NCBI RefSeq assembly: GCF_018967865.2
Contig: NZ_JAHLZY020000001.1
Span: 744,001 to 808,000 of the forward strand
Direction of reading: 5' to 3'
DNA: 64,000 nt
Source: Hymenobacter siberiensis
GTDB taxonomy: Bacteria > Bacteroidota > Bacteroidia > Cytophagales > Hymenobacteraceae
Part shown: one piece after another, positions 43,652-56,294 of the stretch
Numbering within the stretch: position 1 is the first letter of the stretch
Layout of the letters: every line of letters starts with the position of its first letter
Program-made: the position numbers and the translations under genes
Notes under the pieces: model-generated
The model's input: the letters and a program-made list of their open reading frames with translations, nothing else
What the model was told of the DNA's origin: nothing
Databases searched by the model: none

Positions 43652-44566
43652 GAAGCTGTTTAGAAAGTCGGCTTTTGATTAATTTTTCGCAAAAAGATGA
43701 CGACGAAGGCGAGCCAGTGCCAGGCCAGCCAATTGCCGACGCTGGTTTCGTAGCGCACGAGCAAGGTTTTAAAGCCGTCGAGCCAGGCGTTGGCGTGTTC
43801 GACCACGACGCGGCGGCGGTAGAGTTCGGGGTCGAAAAAGGTGTCGTCGTCGGTCTGCCAGTCGGCGGCGCGGCGGTTGCGGGGAATGTTGGCCTCGATG
43901 TCGCGCCGGGCGCATTCCTGACGAAAGCCTTGGGTGTCAAAGGCTTTGTCGGCGTTCAGAAACAGCCCGGCGACGGGAATATTGGCCGCTTCGAGCGAGG
44001 CGCAGATTTCCCCGAACAAGGCGTTGAGCTGGTGGGTGTCGTGGTGGTTGCCCGCCTGCGGGCTGGCGCAGGCCAGCGGTTGTCCCCGGTTATCGGCCAA
44101 GAAGAGGGCTGTGGTGGTACGGGCTTTCTTGCGGCCCTGATAGCCGACGGCCTCCCCGCCGTTCTTGGCGGGCGTGTGGCTGCCGTCGAGTTGGACGCTG
44201 GAACAGTCCAGATGGGCCCCGTTTTCGCGCAACAAGCGGAGCCATACCCCTTGCCAGGACCCGTCCTTGCGCCACGCATTAAAGCGGGCGTACACGCCCT
44301 GCCAGGTCAGCGATGCGCCCGTAAAAAACTGTTTAACAGGCAATAATCGCCATTGACAGCCGCTTTTGAGTTTGTAGAGAATGGCTTCCACCAACTCGGC
44401 CGGCTCCACGACCGAGGGGCGGCCATGGGCGGAGAAGGTGAGCGCGGGCAGAATCCATTGGCGAATCATATCTTTGGACAGGACTTCCATTAAAATGCGA
44501 AAAAAGGAGTGTTACACCTCAAATTTCGCGCTTTTTTGGGAGTCCTTTGACTTTCTAAACAGCTTC
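43652..44566 (-). mobile_element. IS5-family insertion sequence, 915 bp
   Basis: Perfect 18-bp terminal inverted repeats (GAAGCTGTTTAGAAAGTC at 43652-43669, complement at 44549-44566) enclose one transposase gene. It is flanked by a direct repeat TAT (43649-43651 and 44567-44569). Perfect ends, the duplication and the undamaged reading frame of the target indicate a recent insertion. Confidence 0.92.
43660..44490 (-). CDS. IS5-family DDE transposase
   Basis: 276 residues, uninterrupted, in one frame without the programmed frameshift some relatives use. The N-terminal DUF4096-like domain (ELVEAILYKLKSGCQWRLLP) precedes the DDE catalytic residues: Asp in VQLDGSHTP (about 122), Asp in LFLNADKAFD, and Glu in VVVEHANAWLDGFKTL. 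All three are present, so the enzyme may be active. The gene almost fills the element, ending within 8 bases of the left end. Confidence 0.93.
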   Translation of the reverse strand: MEVLSKDMIRQWILPALTFSAHGRPSVVEPAELVEAILYKLKSGCQWRLLPVKQFFTGASLTWQGVYARFNAWRKDGSWQGVWLRLLRENGAHLDCSSVQLDGSHTPAKNGGEAVGYQGRKKARTTTALFLADNRGQPLACASPQAGNHHDTHQLNALFGEICASLEAANIPVAGLFLNADKAFDTQGFRQECARRDIEANIPRNRRAADWQTDDDTFFDPELYRRRVVVEHANAWLDGFKTLLVRYETSVGNWLAWHWLAFVVIFLRKINQKPTF

Positions 44567-44749
44567 TATAAATCAATCCTCAAGCAGCTTTTGGCAGAGC
44601 ATATTTATGAAGTCTTGGTCAGTCCAGCTTTTTCCAAGCAAGAGTTGGCGGAATACATCGATGATTTTTCTGAAGATGATAAAGACTACTCACTGGATGA
44701 AGTGATAGAAGAGTACATCAGTCAGAACCCAAATTTTAGTGTTGAGTAA
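44567..44749 (+). pseudogene. 3' part of the hypothetical gene split by the IS
   Basis: Starting with the second TAT copy, the frame reads YKSILKQLLAEHIYEVLVSP and ends in an acidic tail (DDFSEDDKDYSLDEVIEEY) with TAA at 44747-44749. It is in phase with the 5' part once the IS and one target copy are removed. The tsaB start follows 5 bases later. Confidence 0.75.
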
Positions 44750-44754
44750 ACGAA

Positions 44755-45453
44755 ATGCTTCTCCTTTCCCTCGAAACCTCATCCCCCATCTGCTCAGTCG
44801 CCCTACACCGCGTGGCCGACGGCTCCCTGGTCGGCCAGTCCGAGCTGCGGCTCGATAAGTCGCACTCCACCCACCTCACCATCCTCATCGAGCAGCTGCT
44901 CGCAAACACCGGCCACCAGCTGGCCGACCTTGCCGCCGTGGCCGTGAGCGACGGGCCCGGTTCCTACACTGGCCTGCGCATCGGGGCCGCCGCCGCTAAG
45001 GGCCTGTGCTTCGCGCTCGATATTCCGCTGGTGGCCGTGAGCACGCTCAAAGCGCTGGCGGCGCAGGTGGCGGCCGGCACTGCCCGGCCCGAAAACTTCC
45101 TTTTTTGCCCCATGCTGGATGCCCGGCGGCAGGAAGTTTACGCCGCCATCTATGCCTGCGACGGGCAGGAGGTGCTGGCTCCCACGCCTCTCATCCTCGA
45201 CGCCGATACGCTGGCCGAACAATTGGCCAATAATTCCGTGTTGTTATTTGGCAATGGCGCGGCGAAGTTTCAGGTGGTGCTGGGGGAGTCGGCGCAGGCT
45301 GGTTTCCTGGCGGGGATTGAGCCTTCGGCTATTTCGGTGGGGCAACTGGGCGTAGCTGCATTCCACCGGCAGGAATTTCAGGATGTGGCGTACTACGAGC
45401 CGTTTTATCTGAAAGAAGTGTATACCACCACGCCGAAAAAACAGCCATTATGA
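44755..45453 (+). CDS. tsaB: tRNA threonylcarbamoyladenosine biosynthesis protein TsaB
   Basis: 232 residues. TsaB is the inactive ASKHA-fold partner of TsaD in forming t6A37 on tRNAs reading ANN codons. Family blocks: LSLETSSPICSVAL (phosphate-1-like loop), SHSTHLTILIEQLL, VAVSDGPGSYTGLRIGAAAA (hallmark GPGSYTGLR) and FCPMLDARRQEVYAAIY. It starts 5 bases after the split hypothetical gene, so the IS insertion may have changed its upstream transcription. Confidence 0.95.
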   Translation: MLLLSLETSSPICSVALHRVADGSLVGQSELRLDKSHSTHLTILIEQLLANTGHQLADLAAVAVSDGPGSYTGLRIGAAAAKGLCFALDIPLVAVSTLKALAAQVAAGTARPENFLFCPMLDARRQEVYAAIYACDGQEVLAPTPLILDADTLAEQLANNSVLLFGNGAAKFQVVLGESAQAGFLAGIEPSAISVGQLGVAAFHRQEFQDVAYYEPFYLKEVYTTTPKKQPL

Positions 45454-45462
45454 GCTTTCGGA

Positions 45463-45633
45463 CTAGTGCCGATAGCCTTGCCAAGTGCCGCCATAGCGGT
45501 AGCCCGGTCGGGATTTTGCTTTAACGCAACAGCTCTCGCAAACAAAAAACCAGCTTTTGCCCCTGGCTATTGTTTGAATTCGGTATAGCGTGGTAGCCTC
45601 CTGCTGGCAATGCGCGCAAAGCTTAGTTTTCAT
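45463..45633 (-). CDS. Small Cys-motif (zinc-ribbon-like) protein, 56 aa
   Basis: 56 codons on the minus strand from ATG 45633 to TAG 45463: MKTKLCAHCQQEATTLYRIQ, then TIARGKSWFFVCESCCVKAK, ending GYRYGGTWQGYRH. Two Cys pairs (CAHC and CESC) 27 residues apart are the pattern of a zinc ribbon. I recall similar short proteins ending in GYRYGGTW-like residues in other Bacteroidota. It fills the otherwise empty gap between tsaB (convergent, 9 bases apart) and the DUF2480 gene. Function unknown. Confidence 0.7.
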   Translation of the reverse strand: MKTKLCAHCQQEATTLYRIQTIARGKSWFFVCESCCVKAKSRPGYRYGGTWQGYRH

Positions 45634-45712
45634 GGTTGCTGCCTTGTTGTCACTGCTACAGTAACTGTTGCCTGCGAAGCACTGTTTTAACTTATTCTCC
45701 TGCTAATTTCTT

Positions 45713-46246
45713 ATGGAAACCGAACCCCTCTTCGTCAACCGCGTCGCCAACTCCGGCCTCGTCACCCTCAACCTGGAAGAGCTCATCCACCCCGGCGAGC
45801 GGGTGGTGTACGACATCAAAGACAACCTCTTCCACGGCCTCATGCTGCGCGAAAAGGATTTCCGCGAGTTCGTGAAAACCAACGACTGGACGCCCTACGA
45901 CGGCAAAAACGTCGCCATCATCTGCTCGGCCGATGCCATTGTGCCCACCTGGGCCTACATGCTGCTCGCCACCAAGCTCCAGAACCACGCCCACCGCTAC
46001 GTCTTCGGCAACCTCGACGCCCTGGAGCAGTCGCTCTTTGAAGAAGCCATCGCCGCGATTGATATCGAAGAATACCGCGACGGCAAAGTAGTAGTGAAGG
46101 GTTGCGGCAATGTGCCCGTACCCACGTTTGCCTACGTGGCCATTATGCAAAAGCTACTGCCCGTCACCAGCAGCGTCATGTACGGCGAGCCATGCAGCAC
46201 CGTGCCGCTTTACAAAAAGCCTAAAGCAGCCAGCACAGCGGAGTAG
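45713..46246 (+). CDS. DUF2480 family protein
   Basis: 177 residues, soluble, no signal. The sequence METEPLFVNRVANSGLVTLN, then DIKDNLFHGLMLREKDFREF, IVPTWAYMLLATKL and KGCGNVPVPTFAYVAIMQKL matches the DUF2480 family, which is widespread and near-exclusive to Bacteroidota. Its function is not known. The gene is complete, with normal length, and stands 30 bases before the permease gene. Confidence 0.88.
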   Translation: METEPLFVNRVANSGLVTLNLEELIHPGERVVYDIKDNLFHGLMLREKDFREFVKTNDWTPYDGKNVAIICSADAIVPTWAYMLLATKLQNHAHRYVFGNLDALEQSLFEEAIAAIDIEEYRDGKVVVKGCGNVPVPTFAYVAIMQKLLPVTSSVMYGEPCSTVPLYKKPKAASTAE

Positions 46247-46275
46247 CCGCAGCAACCCTTCGCATCTTTGCGTTT

Positions 46276-47622
46276 GTGAAGGCAACTACTCCCCCCAATC
46301 TCCCCTATAAAATTACTTTCCTCACCGGCGCGGCTATCGTCATTGCCAACATGGTGGGTACGGGCGTATTTACCAGCCTTGGTTTCCAGGTAATCGGTAT
46401 CCAGAGTGGCTTTGCGCTGCTGATGCTGTGGCTCGTGGGCGGCCTCATTGCCATCTGCGGTGCGGTGTGCTACGGCGAGCTAGCCGCCGCCATGCCCCGT
46501 TCGGGGGGCGAATACCATTACCTCAGCCAGATTTATCATCCCGCGCTGGGTTTTTTGTCGGGCTGGGTATCGGCCACGGTGGGCTTTGCGGCCCCCACGG
46601 CGCTGGCCGCCCTGGCGCTGGGCGAGTATGCCCGGCGCGTGTGGCCGGGCCTCCAGCCTACTTGGCTTTCGGTAGCGGTGGTTTTGGTACTCACCTTTGT
46701 GCACGGCAGCAGCACTCGCGCCGGTAGCCGGTTGCAAGTTGCCATCACGGCCCTCAAAGTAGCCGTATTAGTGCTTTTTATTGGCGCGGGTATGCTAATG
46801 GGGGAGGGGCAGCCCTTGAGTTTCGCCCCCGATGCCGCTGGTTGGCAAGCCTTGGTAAGCCCTGCGTTCGCCGTATCGTTGGTGTATGTGAGCTATGCTT
46901 ACTCGGGCTGGAATGCCGCCGTGTACCTCACTGGCGAAATAGAAAATCCCCGGCGTAATCTCTCTCGCATTCTGTTGGTTGGCACCGCCGTCGTACTCCT
47001 ATTATATATAGGGCTCAATTACGTGTTTCTCCGCTCCACTCCATTGGTTGGGTTAAAGGGGCAGGTAGAGGTAGGATTTGTGGCCGCAACCTCACTTTTT
47101 GGGGCAGCCGGGGGGCGGCTAATGGGGGGCGTAATTGCAGCTCTGCTCGTTTCCACCATCAGCTCGATGATTTTTGCCGGGCCCCGCATCGTCCAGACGA
47201 TGGGGGAGGACATTCCGGCGCTGCACTTTCTGGCCCCCAAAAGCCGCGCCGGCATTCCGGTACGGGCATTATTGCTGCAAATGGCCCTCACGCTGGCCTT
47301 TATTCTGAAGCCCAGTTTTCAGGGCGTGTTGGTTTACGCCGGCTTTGTGCTGAATCTATTCACCTTCCTCACGGTGTTGGGTCTTTTTATTCTTCGTTGG
47401 CAGCAGCCTAATCTGCCGCGTCCTTATCGTGCCTGGGGGTATCCTGTTACGCCGCTCATTTTTCTGGGTCTCAGTGGCTGGACCCTTGCCTTTATTCTGC
47501 GCGATAAACCAGTAGAGTCGCTTTATGGCCTGGCTACTTTGGCCGTGGGCGCACTGGTGTACTTCCTCACTATGTACCTGGCAAATCGTCGTCCCGCCCC
47601 GTTGGCTAAAGGGGCACCGTAA
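46276..47622 (+). CDS. APC-family amino acid permease
   Basis: 448 residues with about 12 membrane segments. The family start (FLTGAAIVIANMVGTGVFTS with the GTG unwound-helix motif) and YSGWNAAVYLTGEIENPRRN, RALLLQMALTLAFIL and FLTVLGLFILRWQQPNLPRP match APC-superfamily amino acid transporters. GTG 46276 is taken as the start since no ATG lies before TM1. CATCTTTG just upstream (46263-46270) resembles a -7 element but lacks the first T. The substrate is unknown. Confidence 0.9.
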   Translation: MKATTPPNLPYKITFLTGAAIVIANMVGTGVFTSLGFQVIGIQSGFALLMLWLVGGLIAICGAVCYGELAAAMPRSGGEYHYLSQIYHPALGFLSGWVSATVGFAAPTALAALALGEYARRVWPGLQPTWLSVAVVLVLTFVHGSSTRAGSRLQVAITALKVAVLVLFIGAGMLMGEGQPLSFAPDAAGWQALVSPAFAVSLVYVSYAYSGWNAAVYLTGEIENPRRNLSRILLVGTAVVLLLYIGLNYVFLRSTPLVGLKGQVEVGFVAATSLFGAAGGRLMGGVIAALLVSTISSMIFAGPRIVQTMGEDIPALHFLAPKSRAGIPVRALLLQMALTLAFILKPSFQGVLVYAGFVLNLFTFLTVLGLFILRWQQPNLPRPYRAWGYPVTPLIFLGLSGWTLAFILRDKPVESLYGLATLAVGALVYFLTMYLANRRPAPLAKGAP

Positions 47623-47684
47623 CTTGCGTCTTCATTCCGGACTTCATTCATCGAAGTCCATCGTTTTCCATTCGCTCCTATATA

Positions 47685-48950
47685 ATGTACTTCCGCACCG
47701 TTGCGCTCCGATTTCTGCCGGCCGCTCTGCTTCTATTAACTGCCTGTTCCGAGTCAAATACCACAACCGAAACGGCCACCACGGCTGCCGAGGAATCGAT
47801 GGCTTCTACTGCTGAAGCCATCGATTCTACGAAGGCAGTATCCGCTCCGGCATCTTCTGCCAGCGCTACCTCGCGTCCCAATCGCCTCACCGCTCCCGAT
47901 ACTGCCTATGCGCAGGATGTTGCGCTCTTCCTCGGCGGCCAGCAGCCCAGCCAGCACAGCGCCCTCGCCCAACTTGTCCAGCAGCCCGCCTGGCAGGCCT
48001 TTGCTCAGGACCAGGATAAAAGTTGGGATAAATACCGCGCCACCCATACCACGCGCATGACTAAATGGGCCGCCACCGAACTCGATTCCGTGCACGCCAA
48101 CAGCCCCACCATCTTCTACCCCTTCAGCGGTCCCGATTTCCTGAACGTCTTCACGATGTTCCCCACCAGCCAAACCTACGTCCTGATGGGCCTCGAACCC
48201 GTTGGCAGCGTTCCTGCCCGCGCCTCCCTCGAAAATCCCAAGCTGTTCCCCGCCGTCAAAGCCTCGCTCTGGTCGGTACTCAATTTCAGTTTCTTTCGCA
48301 CCAACGACATGGCCGTCGACCTCAAGTCGGTGGAGCTCGACGGAGCCTTGCCACTACTCATGCTTTTCGCTACCCGCACCGGCAACCAAATTACCGCCAT
48401 TCGGCCCGTGCAGCTCAATGCTACCGGGCAGTTGCAGGATGCTCCCACTGATACCACCCAGGCCGCTCACCCCAAATCGGTTCTTGGGGTTGAAATCAAG
48501 CTCCTTAGTCCCGATGGTCAGCCTAAAACGGTCTATTACTTTTCCACCGACCTCAGTAACCACGGCCTCAATGTCAAGCCTACCCCGCTTGCTTTCGTGC
48601 GCAGCCTCGGTCCCCTCACCACCTACGTGAAGTCCGCTACCTACCTCATGCACAAGGTTTATTTCAGCGAAGTGCGGGCACTCGTCCTCCGTCGTAGCCG
48701 CTACATTCTGCAAGACGATTCTGGTATCGCTATGAAGTACTTCCAGAAAGGGGCCTGGCAGTTCAATTACTACGGTGCCTACAAACGTCCTATCAACTTG
48801 TTCGCCAAGCACTACCAGCCCGAGCTCACGGCCGCCTACACCGATACGCTCCACAAACCCAAGGCGCTGTCCTTCGGCACGGGCTACAACTGGCGTCAAA
48901 CCGACTCCAACCTCCTCCTCGCCAAACGCCTAGTCCCCCTGGCCGACTAA
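47685..48950 (+). CDS. Lipoprotein of unknown function
   Basis: 421 residues. The signal ends in the lipobox LLTACSES, followed by a Thr/Ala/Ser-rich linker of about 50 residues, so the protein is anchored in the membrane. The globular part starts DTAYAQDVALFLGGQQPSQH and includes NSPTIFYPFSGPDFLNVFTMF and LNFSFFRTNDMAVDLKSVEL. I recognise this only as a conserved hypothetical type in Bacteroidota. A terminator follows directly. Confidence 0.75.
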   Translation: MYFRTVALRFLPAALLLLTACSESNTTTETATTAAEESMASTAEAIDSTKAVSAPASSASATSRPNRLTAPDTAYAQDVALFLGGQQPSQHSALAQLVQQPAWQAFAQDQDKSWDKYRATHTTRMTKWAATELDSVHANSPTIFYPFSGPDFLNVFTMFPTSQTYVLMGLEPVGSVPARASLENPKLFPAVKASLWSVLNFSFFRTNDMAVDLKSVELDGALPLLMLFATRTGNQITAIRPVQLNATGQLQDAPTDTTQAAHPKSVLGVEIKLLSPDGQPKTVYYFSTDLSNHGLNVKPTPLAFVRSLGPLTTYVKSATYLMHKVYFSEVRALVLRRSRYILQDDSGIAMKYFQKGAWQFNYYGAYKRPINLFAKHYQPELTAAYTDTLHKPKALSFGTGYNWRQTDSNLLLAKRLVPLAD

Positions 48951-48973
48951 CCCCCGTATAAAATCAGCCCCAC

Positions 48974-49006
48974 AGGGCCGTGGTGGCAACATCACGGCCC
49001 TTTTTA
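48974..49006 (+). terminator. Terminator after the lipoprotein gene
   Basis: AGGGCCGTGGTG pairs with CATCACGGCCCT around GCAA (one G-U pair), followed by T5. Confidence 0.8.
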
Positions 49007-49017
49007 TTTGCAACGCT

Positions 49018-50469
49018 ATGGAAATCCTGCCTCTTAAAATCTACACCTATATAATAGGAGTCGCTAGCCTGTGCGCAGCAACAGCCGTCACAACCCTAGC
49101 TACTCAAGCTACAACTACTCATAACCTAGTTTCGTCAGGCTCCCCCTCTCCGCAGGGAAATGCACACAAAGTATGTCTTCGGAGGCCGGGGGCTGAGGTA
49201 AATCGCCCTCACGAACCGGTGCCCCCTCTCCGCGGGAGAGGGGCCGTGCCCGGTAGGGGTCAGGGGGTGAGGTTAACGCCAGGAGACTCCCCCCTCCTAG
49301 ACTCCCTAATCCACACAAAACCTTTATTAACAAGAATAGCTACCAACCCCCAATACGAGCTCCAAATCATCTACACCCAAATCAACCGCGACGCCCAGAA
49401 CCGCCCCACCTTCACCCCCCACACCTACCACCTCAACCCCCGCCAGTACTTCAACCCCGCCAGCCTGGTCAAACTACCCGTCGTCGCCCTCTCCCTCGAA
49501 AAGCTCAACGACCTCCACAACCCCCGCGTCACCCGCCGCACCATCATGACCACCGGCACCGCCTTCCGCTGCCAAACCCCCGTCCCCTTCGCCGCCCCCG
49601 CCGACTCCGACCGCACCGCCACCGTCGGCAACTACATCAAGCGCATGCTCCTCGTCAGCGACAACGTCGCCTACAACCGCCTCTACGAATTCCTCGGCCA
49701 GCGCTCCCTCAACGAGCGCCTCACCCAACTCGGCTACCCCACCGTCCGCATCACGCGCCGCTTCGCCCCCTGCGATACTGCCGCCAATCGCCACACCAAC
49801 CCCATCAGCTTCCACACCCCCCAGGGTGATACCCTCTATCAGCAACTCGCCCAATACAATCCCATCACCTACACCAGCCCCCTCGGCCGCGTCCTCAAAG
49901 GCCGCGCCCACCAGGCCGGCGGCCGCGTCATCCCCACCCCCTACGATTTCACCACCGCCAATAACCTCCCGCTCCCCGATATCACCACTCTCCTCCAAAG
50001 CATCCTCTTCCCCGAATCCGTCCCCGCCACCCAACGCCTCCGCCTCACCCCAACTGATTACGCCTTCCTCTGCCGCTACCTCCACGCCACCCCCCACGAG
50101 TCCGGCTTCCGCACCTACACCCCCGCCCGCTACTTCGATGCCTACAAAAAGTACCTCTACTACGGCCGCAACCCCGACCTTCCCCACCAATCTGCCCTCC
50201 GCATCTATAACATCGTAGGCATGTCCCACGGCTACCTCGCCGATATTGCCTACTTCGCCGACTACCTCCACCAGTCTGAATTCCTCCTCAGCGCCGTCCT
50301 ATACGTCAACCAAAACGGCATCATCAACGACGGCACCTACGAATACGAAAGCATCGGCCAGCCCTTCCTCGCCCAATTAGGCCGCCAAATCCAGCAATAC
50401 GAAGCCCAACGCCCCCGCCAATACCGTCCCAACCTCACCGAATTCTTCGCCCCCGAGCCAATTCGCTAA
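49018..50469 (+). CDS. Serine hydrolase (class A beta-lactamase-like) with a repeat-derived segment
   Basis: 483 residues. After a hydrophobic N-terminus comes a segment (about residues 41-85) encoded by a repeat, then the hydrolase domain: the SxxK motif in NPASLVKLPVVALSLEKL, the SDN motif in LLVSDNVAYNRLYEFLG, and long strands to NLTEFFAPEPIR. The fold is that of class A beta-lactamases and related esterases or transpeptidases; this length and divergence make a true antibiotic-hydrolysing role unlikely. The coding strand is unusually poor in G and rich in C-ending codons compared with neighbours. Confidence 0.82.
   Translation: MEILPLKIYTYIIGVASLCAATAVTTLATQATTTHNLVSSGSPSPQGNAHKVCLRRPGAEVNRPHEPVPPLRGRGAVPGRGQGVRLTPGDSPLLDSLIHTKPLLTRIATNPQYELQIIYTQINRDAQNRPTFTPHTYHLNPRQYFNPASLVKLPVVALSLEKLNDLHNPRVTRRTIMTTGTAFRCQTPVPFAAPADSDRTATVGNYIKRMLLVSDNVAYNRLYEFLGQRSLNERLTQLGYPTVRITRRFAPCDTAANRHTNPISFHTPQGDTLYQQLAQYNPITYTSPLGRVLKGRAHQAGGRVIPTPYDFTTANNLPLPDITTLLQSILFPESVPATQRLRLTPTDYAFLCRYLHATPHESGFRTYTPARYFDAYKKYLYYGRNPDLPHQSALRIYNIVGMSHGYLADIAYFADYLHQSEFLLSAVLYVNQNGIINDGTYEYESIGQPFLAQLGRQIQQYEAQRPRQYRPNLTEFFAPEPIR
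49139..49272. repeat. Repeat element translated inside the serine hydrolase
   Basis: It contains CCCCTCTCCGCGGGAGAGGGG (49222-49243) within a larger palindromic design ending GGGGTCAGGGGGTGAGG, plus a partial copy of the CCCCTCTCCG core at its left end. The core matches the repeat at 1183-1330. The whole element is read through without a stop. Confidence 0.7.
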
Positions 50470-50574
50470 ATTTTATCAAAAATTCCCCGTTCGCTAAGTC
50501 ACTGATTCCTAAAAGTCCATTGTTCCCAGTTGCTCCATCAGTACCCCAGTAAGCCTAAATCTTTCCTCTACGCC

Positions 50575-50604
50575 TTGGATACTCAGAAAATCACCCTACT
50601 TTTG
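50575..50604 (+). promoter_or_regulatory. rRNA promoter P1
   Basis: TTG (50575), 19-base spacer, TACTTTTG (50597-50604), followed by CAGTCCCAAATCG. First of three similar promoters before the 16S gene. Confidence 0.75.
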
Positions 50605-50753
50605 CAGTCCCAAATCGTCTAACGGACTACGGGTTCTGCCAAAGCAACTGCTCCAACAGAAATTTGACCAGTGAGGAACTTCATGGCCGCAATACCTGTA
50701 TTGCTCATCCATGTCAGCCCAGCAAAGCCTAGAAAAATTAATTTCGAAAGCCC

Positions 50754-50785
50754 TTGTGAAAGTCGAAAAAAGCCCCTTACCTTTG
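50754..50785 (+). promoter_or_regulatory. rRNA promoter P2
   Basis: TTG (50754), 21-base spacer, TACCTTTG (50778-50785), followed by CACCCCGC. Confidence 0.75.
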
Positions 50786-50860
50786 CACCCCGCTTCGACA
50801 GGAGGCCGGAAAGACTTGAAAAGCGAAACGAACGAAAAATAAAAACTTTTCATCTTTTGC

Positions 50861-50890
50861 TTGTCAGTTAAAAACTTCTTCTTACCTTTG
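50861..50890 (+). promoter_or_regulatory. rRNA promoter P3
   Basis: TTG (50861), 19-base spacer, TACCTTTG (50883-50890), followed by CACTCCCAATCG. Closest to 16S; the leader from here to 51132 has no coding sequence. Confidence 0.78.
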
Positions 50891-50973
50891 CACTCCCAAT
50901 CGCAGGAAAGGGAATTGAGAGAAAGAAAAACAGGCAGTTCACACCGCCACACTATCACGCCAACTGGGCTGAT

Positions 50974-50986
50974 ACACGTTCTTTGA
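50974..50986 (+). promoter_or_regulatory. boxA-like antitermination site in the rRNA leader
   Basis: ACACGTTCTTTGA occurs here and again in the 16S-23S spacer (52918-52930). Position in both leader and spacer parallels boxA sites bound by NusB/S10 in other bacteria. Confidence 0.55.
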
Positions 50987-51132
50987 ATGTTTGGAAAAGA
51001 CAAATAGTAAGGGCTTTTTGCAGCGATGCAGGGAGCAGCAATTACAAGCGTAACACGAATACATGAACTCGTTAATACGAGTCGGATTAGCACTCGACAT
51101 CAGCCAGTTTTCGAACTGGTGTAGAACATTTT

Positions 51133-52650
<1,518 letters not shown>

Positions 52651-52746
52651 GGAGCAATTCGACTCGTGAGTTCGTGGCGTGAGACGCTTACAATTACAAC
52701 TTATTATTGTCTTTTCCATCATTCAAACAATTTTGAATCCGAATAC

Positions 52747-52820
52747 GGGCTTGTAGCTCAGGTGGTTAGAGCGCTACACTGATAATGTAGAGGTCCGTGG
52801 TTCGAGTCCACGCAGGCCCA
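52747..52820 (+). tRNA. tRNA-Ile (GAT)
   Basis: Located in the 16S-23S spacer. Acceptor GGGCTTG pairs with CAGGCCC; the anticodon loop CTGATAA gives GAT; the T loop is TTCGAGT. No tRNA-Ala is found in the remaining spacer up to 53016, although many bacterial operons carry the Ile-Ala pair. Confidence 0.95.
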
Positions 52821-52917
52821 CTTGGCTTTGCCAAACGGTCTGAAAAGCTCAGGATTCAGTAATACCGATTGACTTCAATAGGAGGTCAATCTCGACACTA
52901 CTAAATACCAGAGTAGT

Positions 52918-52930
52918 ACACGTTCTTTGA
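52918..52930 (+). promoter_or_regulatory. boxA-like site in the 16S-23S spacer
   Basis: Second copy of ACACGTTCTTTGA, 87 bases before the 23S gene. See the leader copy at 50974. Confidence 0.55.
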
Positions 52931-53016
52931 CGTAAGGGGTAACAAAAACGAAGCGTAGCGCGCTTGCCTCAGTAATGGGGAAAGCATCTTCTAGTAATAG
53001 AAGCAGCGTTTACGAA

Positions 53017-55934
<2,918 letters not shown>

Positions 55935-56055
55935 TCATCCGCAAGGATGGCGTCGAGCGCGCACAATACGTTTCGTTTTTGTCCCCTTATGTCGAGTTAT
56001 TGAGGAGTGTGTTCCTGCGCAAGCAGGGTAATAGAACACGCACACTCCCCGCCAG

Positions 56056-56166
56056 CAATGGTGGCTTTAGCCCGGGTGTTCACCTCTTCCCATTCCGAAC
56101 AGAGTCGTTAAGCCCCGGTGCGCCTATGGTACTGCCTTCACCGGTGGGAGAGTCGGTCGCCGCCAA
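56056..56166 (+). rRNA. rrf: 5S ribosomal RNA
   Basis: Helix I pairs TGGTGGC with GCCGCCA. The internal CCCATTCCGAACAGAG segment and the GGTGGGAGAGT part are typical of bacterial 5S. About 110 bases; the ends are approximate. Upstream, GGAGTGTG (56004) can pair with CACACTCC (56041), a likely processing stem. Confidence 0.93.
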
Positions 56167-56179
56167 CCTTACAACAGGA

Positions 56180-56221
56180 AATCCTCTTGGATGCTTTCAC
56201 CAGCAACCAAGAGGATTTTTG
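56180..56221 (+). terminator. rRNA operon terminator
   Basis: AATCCTCTTGG pairs perfectly with CCAAGAGGATT around about 18 bases, followed by a T run. It closes the operon 14 bases after 5S. Confidence 0.85.
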
Positions 56222-56262
56222 CTGTCTGCGATGATGCAGAAAGAGTTTGGACTGGCGTATTT

Positions 56263-56294
56263 TTGTCAACTTATCTTTATTTACATTATTTTTG
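56263..56294 (+). promoter_or_regulatory. Candidate rodA promoter
   Basis: TTG (56263-56265), a 21-base spacer and TATTTTTG (56287-56294) match the consensus. If used, transcription would start near 56300, after the possible TTG start codon at 56292. Confidence 0.45.

Noticed and set aside
49018..50469. Serine hydrolase as an antibiotic-resistance beta-lactamase
   Set aside because: SxxK and SDN motifs alone are shared with many esterases and peptidases of this fold. Length, divergence and the repeat-derived segment do not fit a typical class A resistance enzyme.
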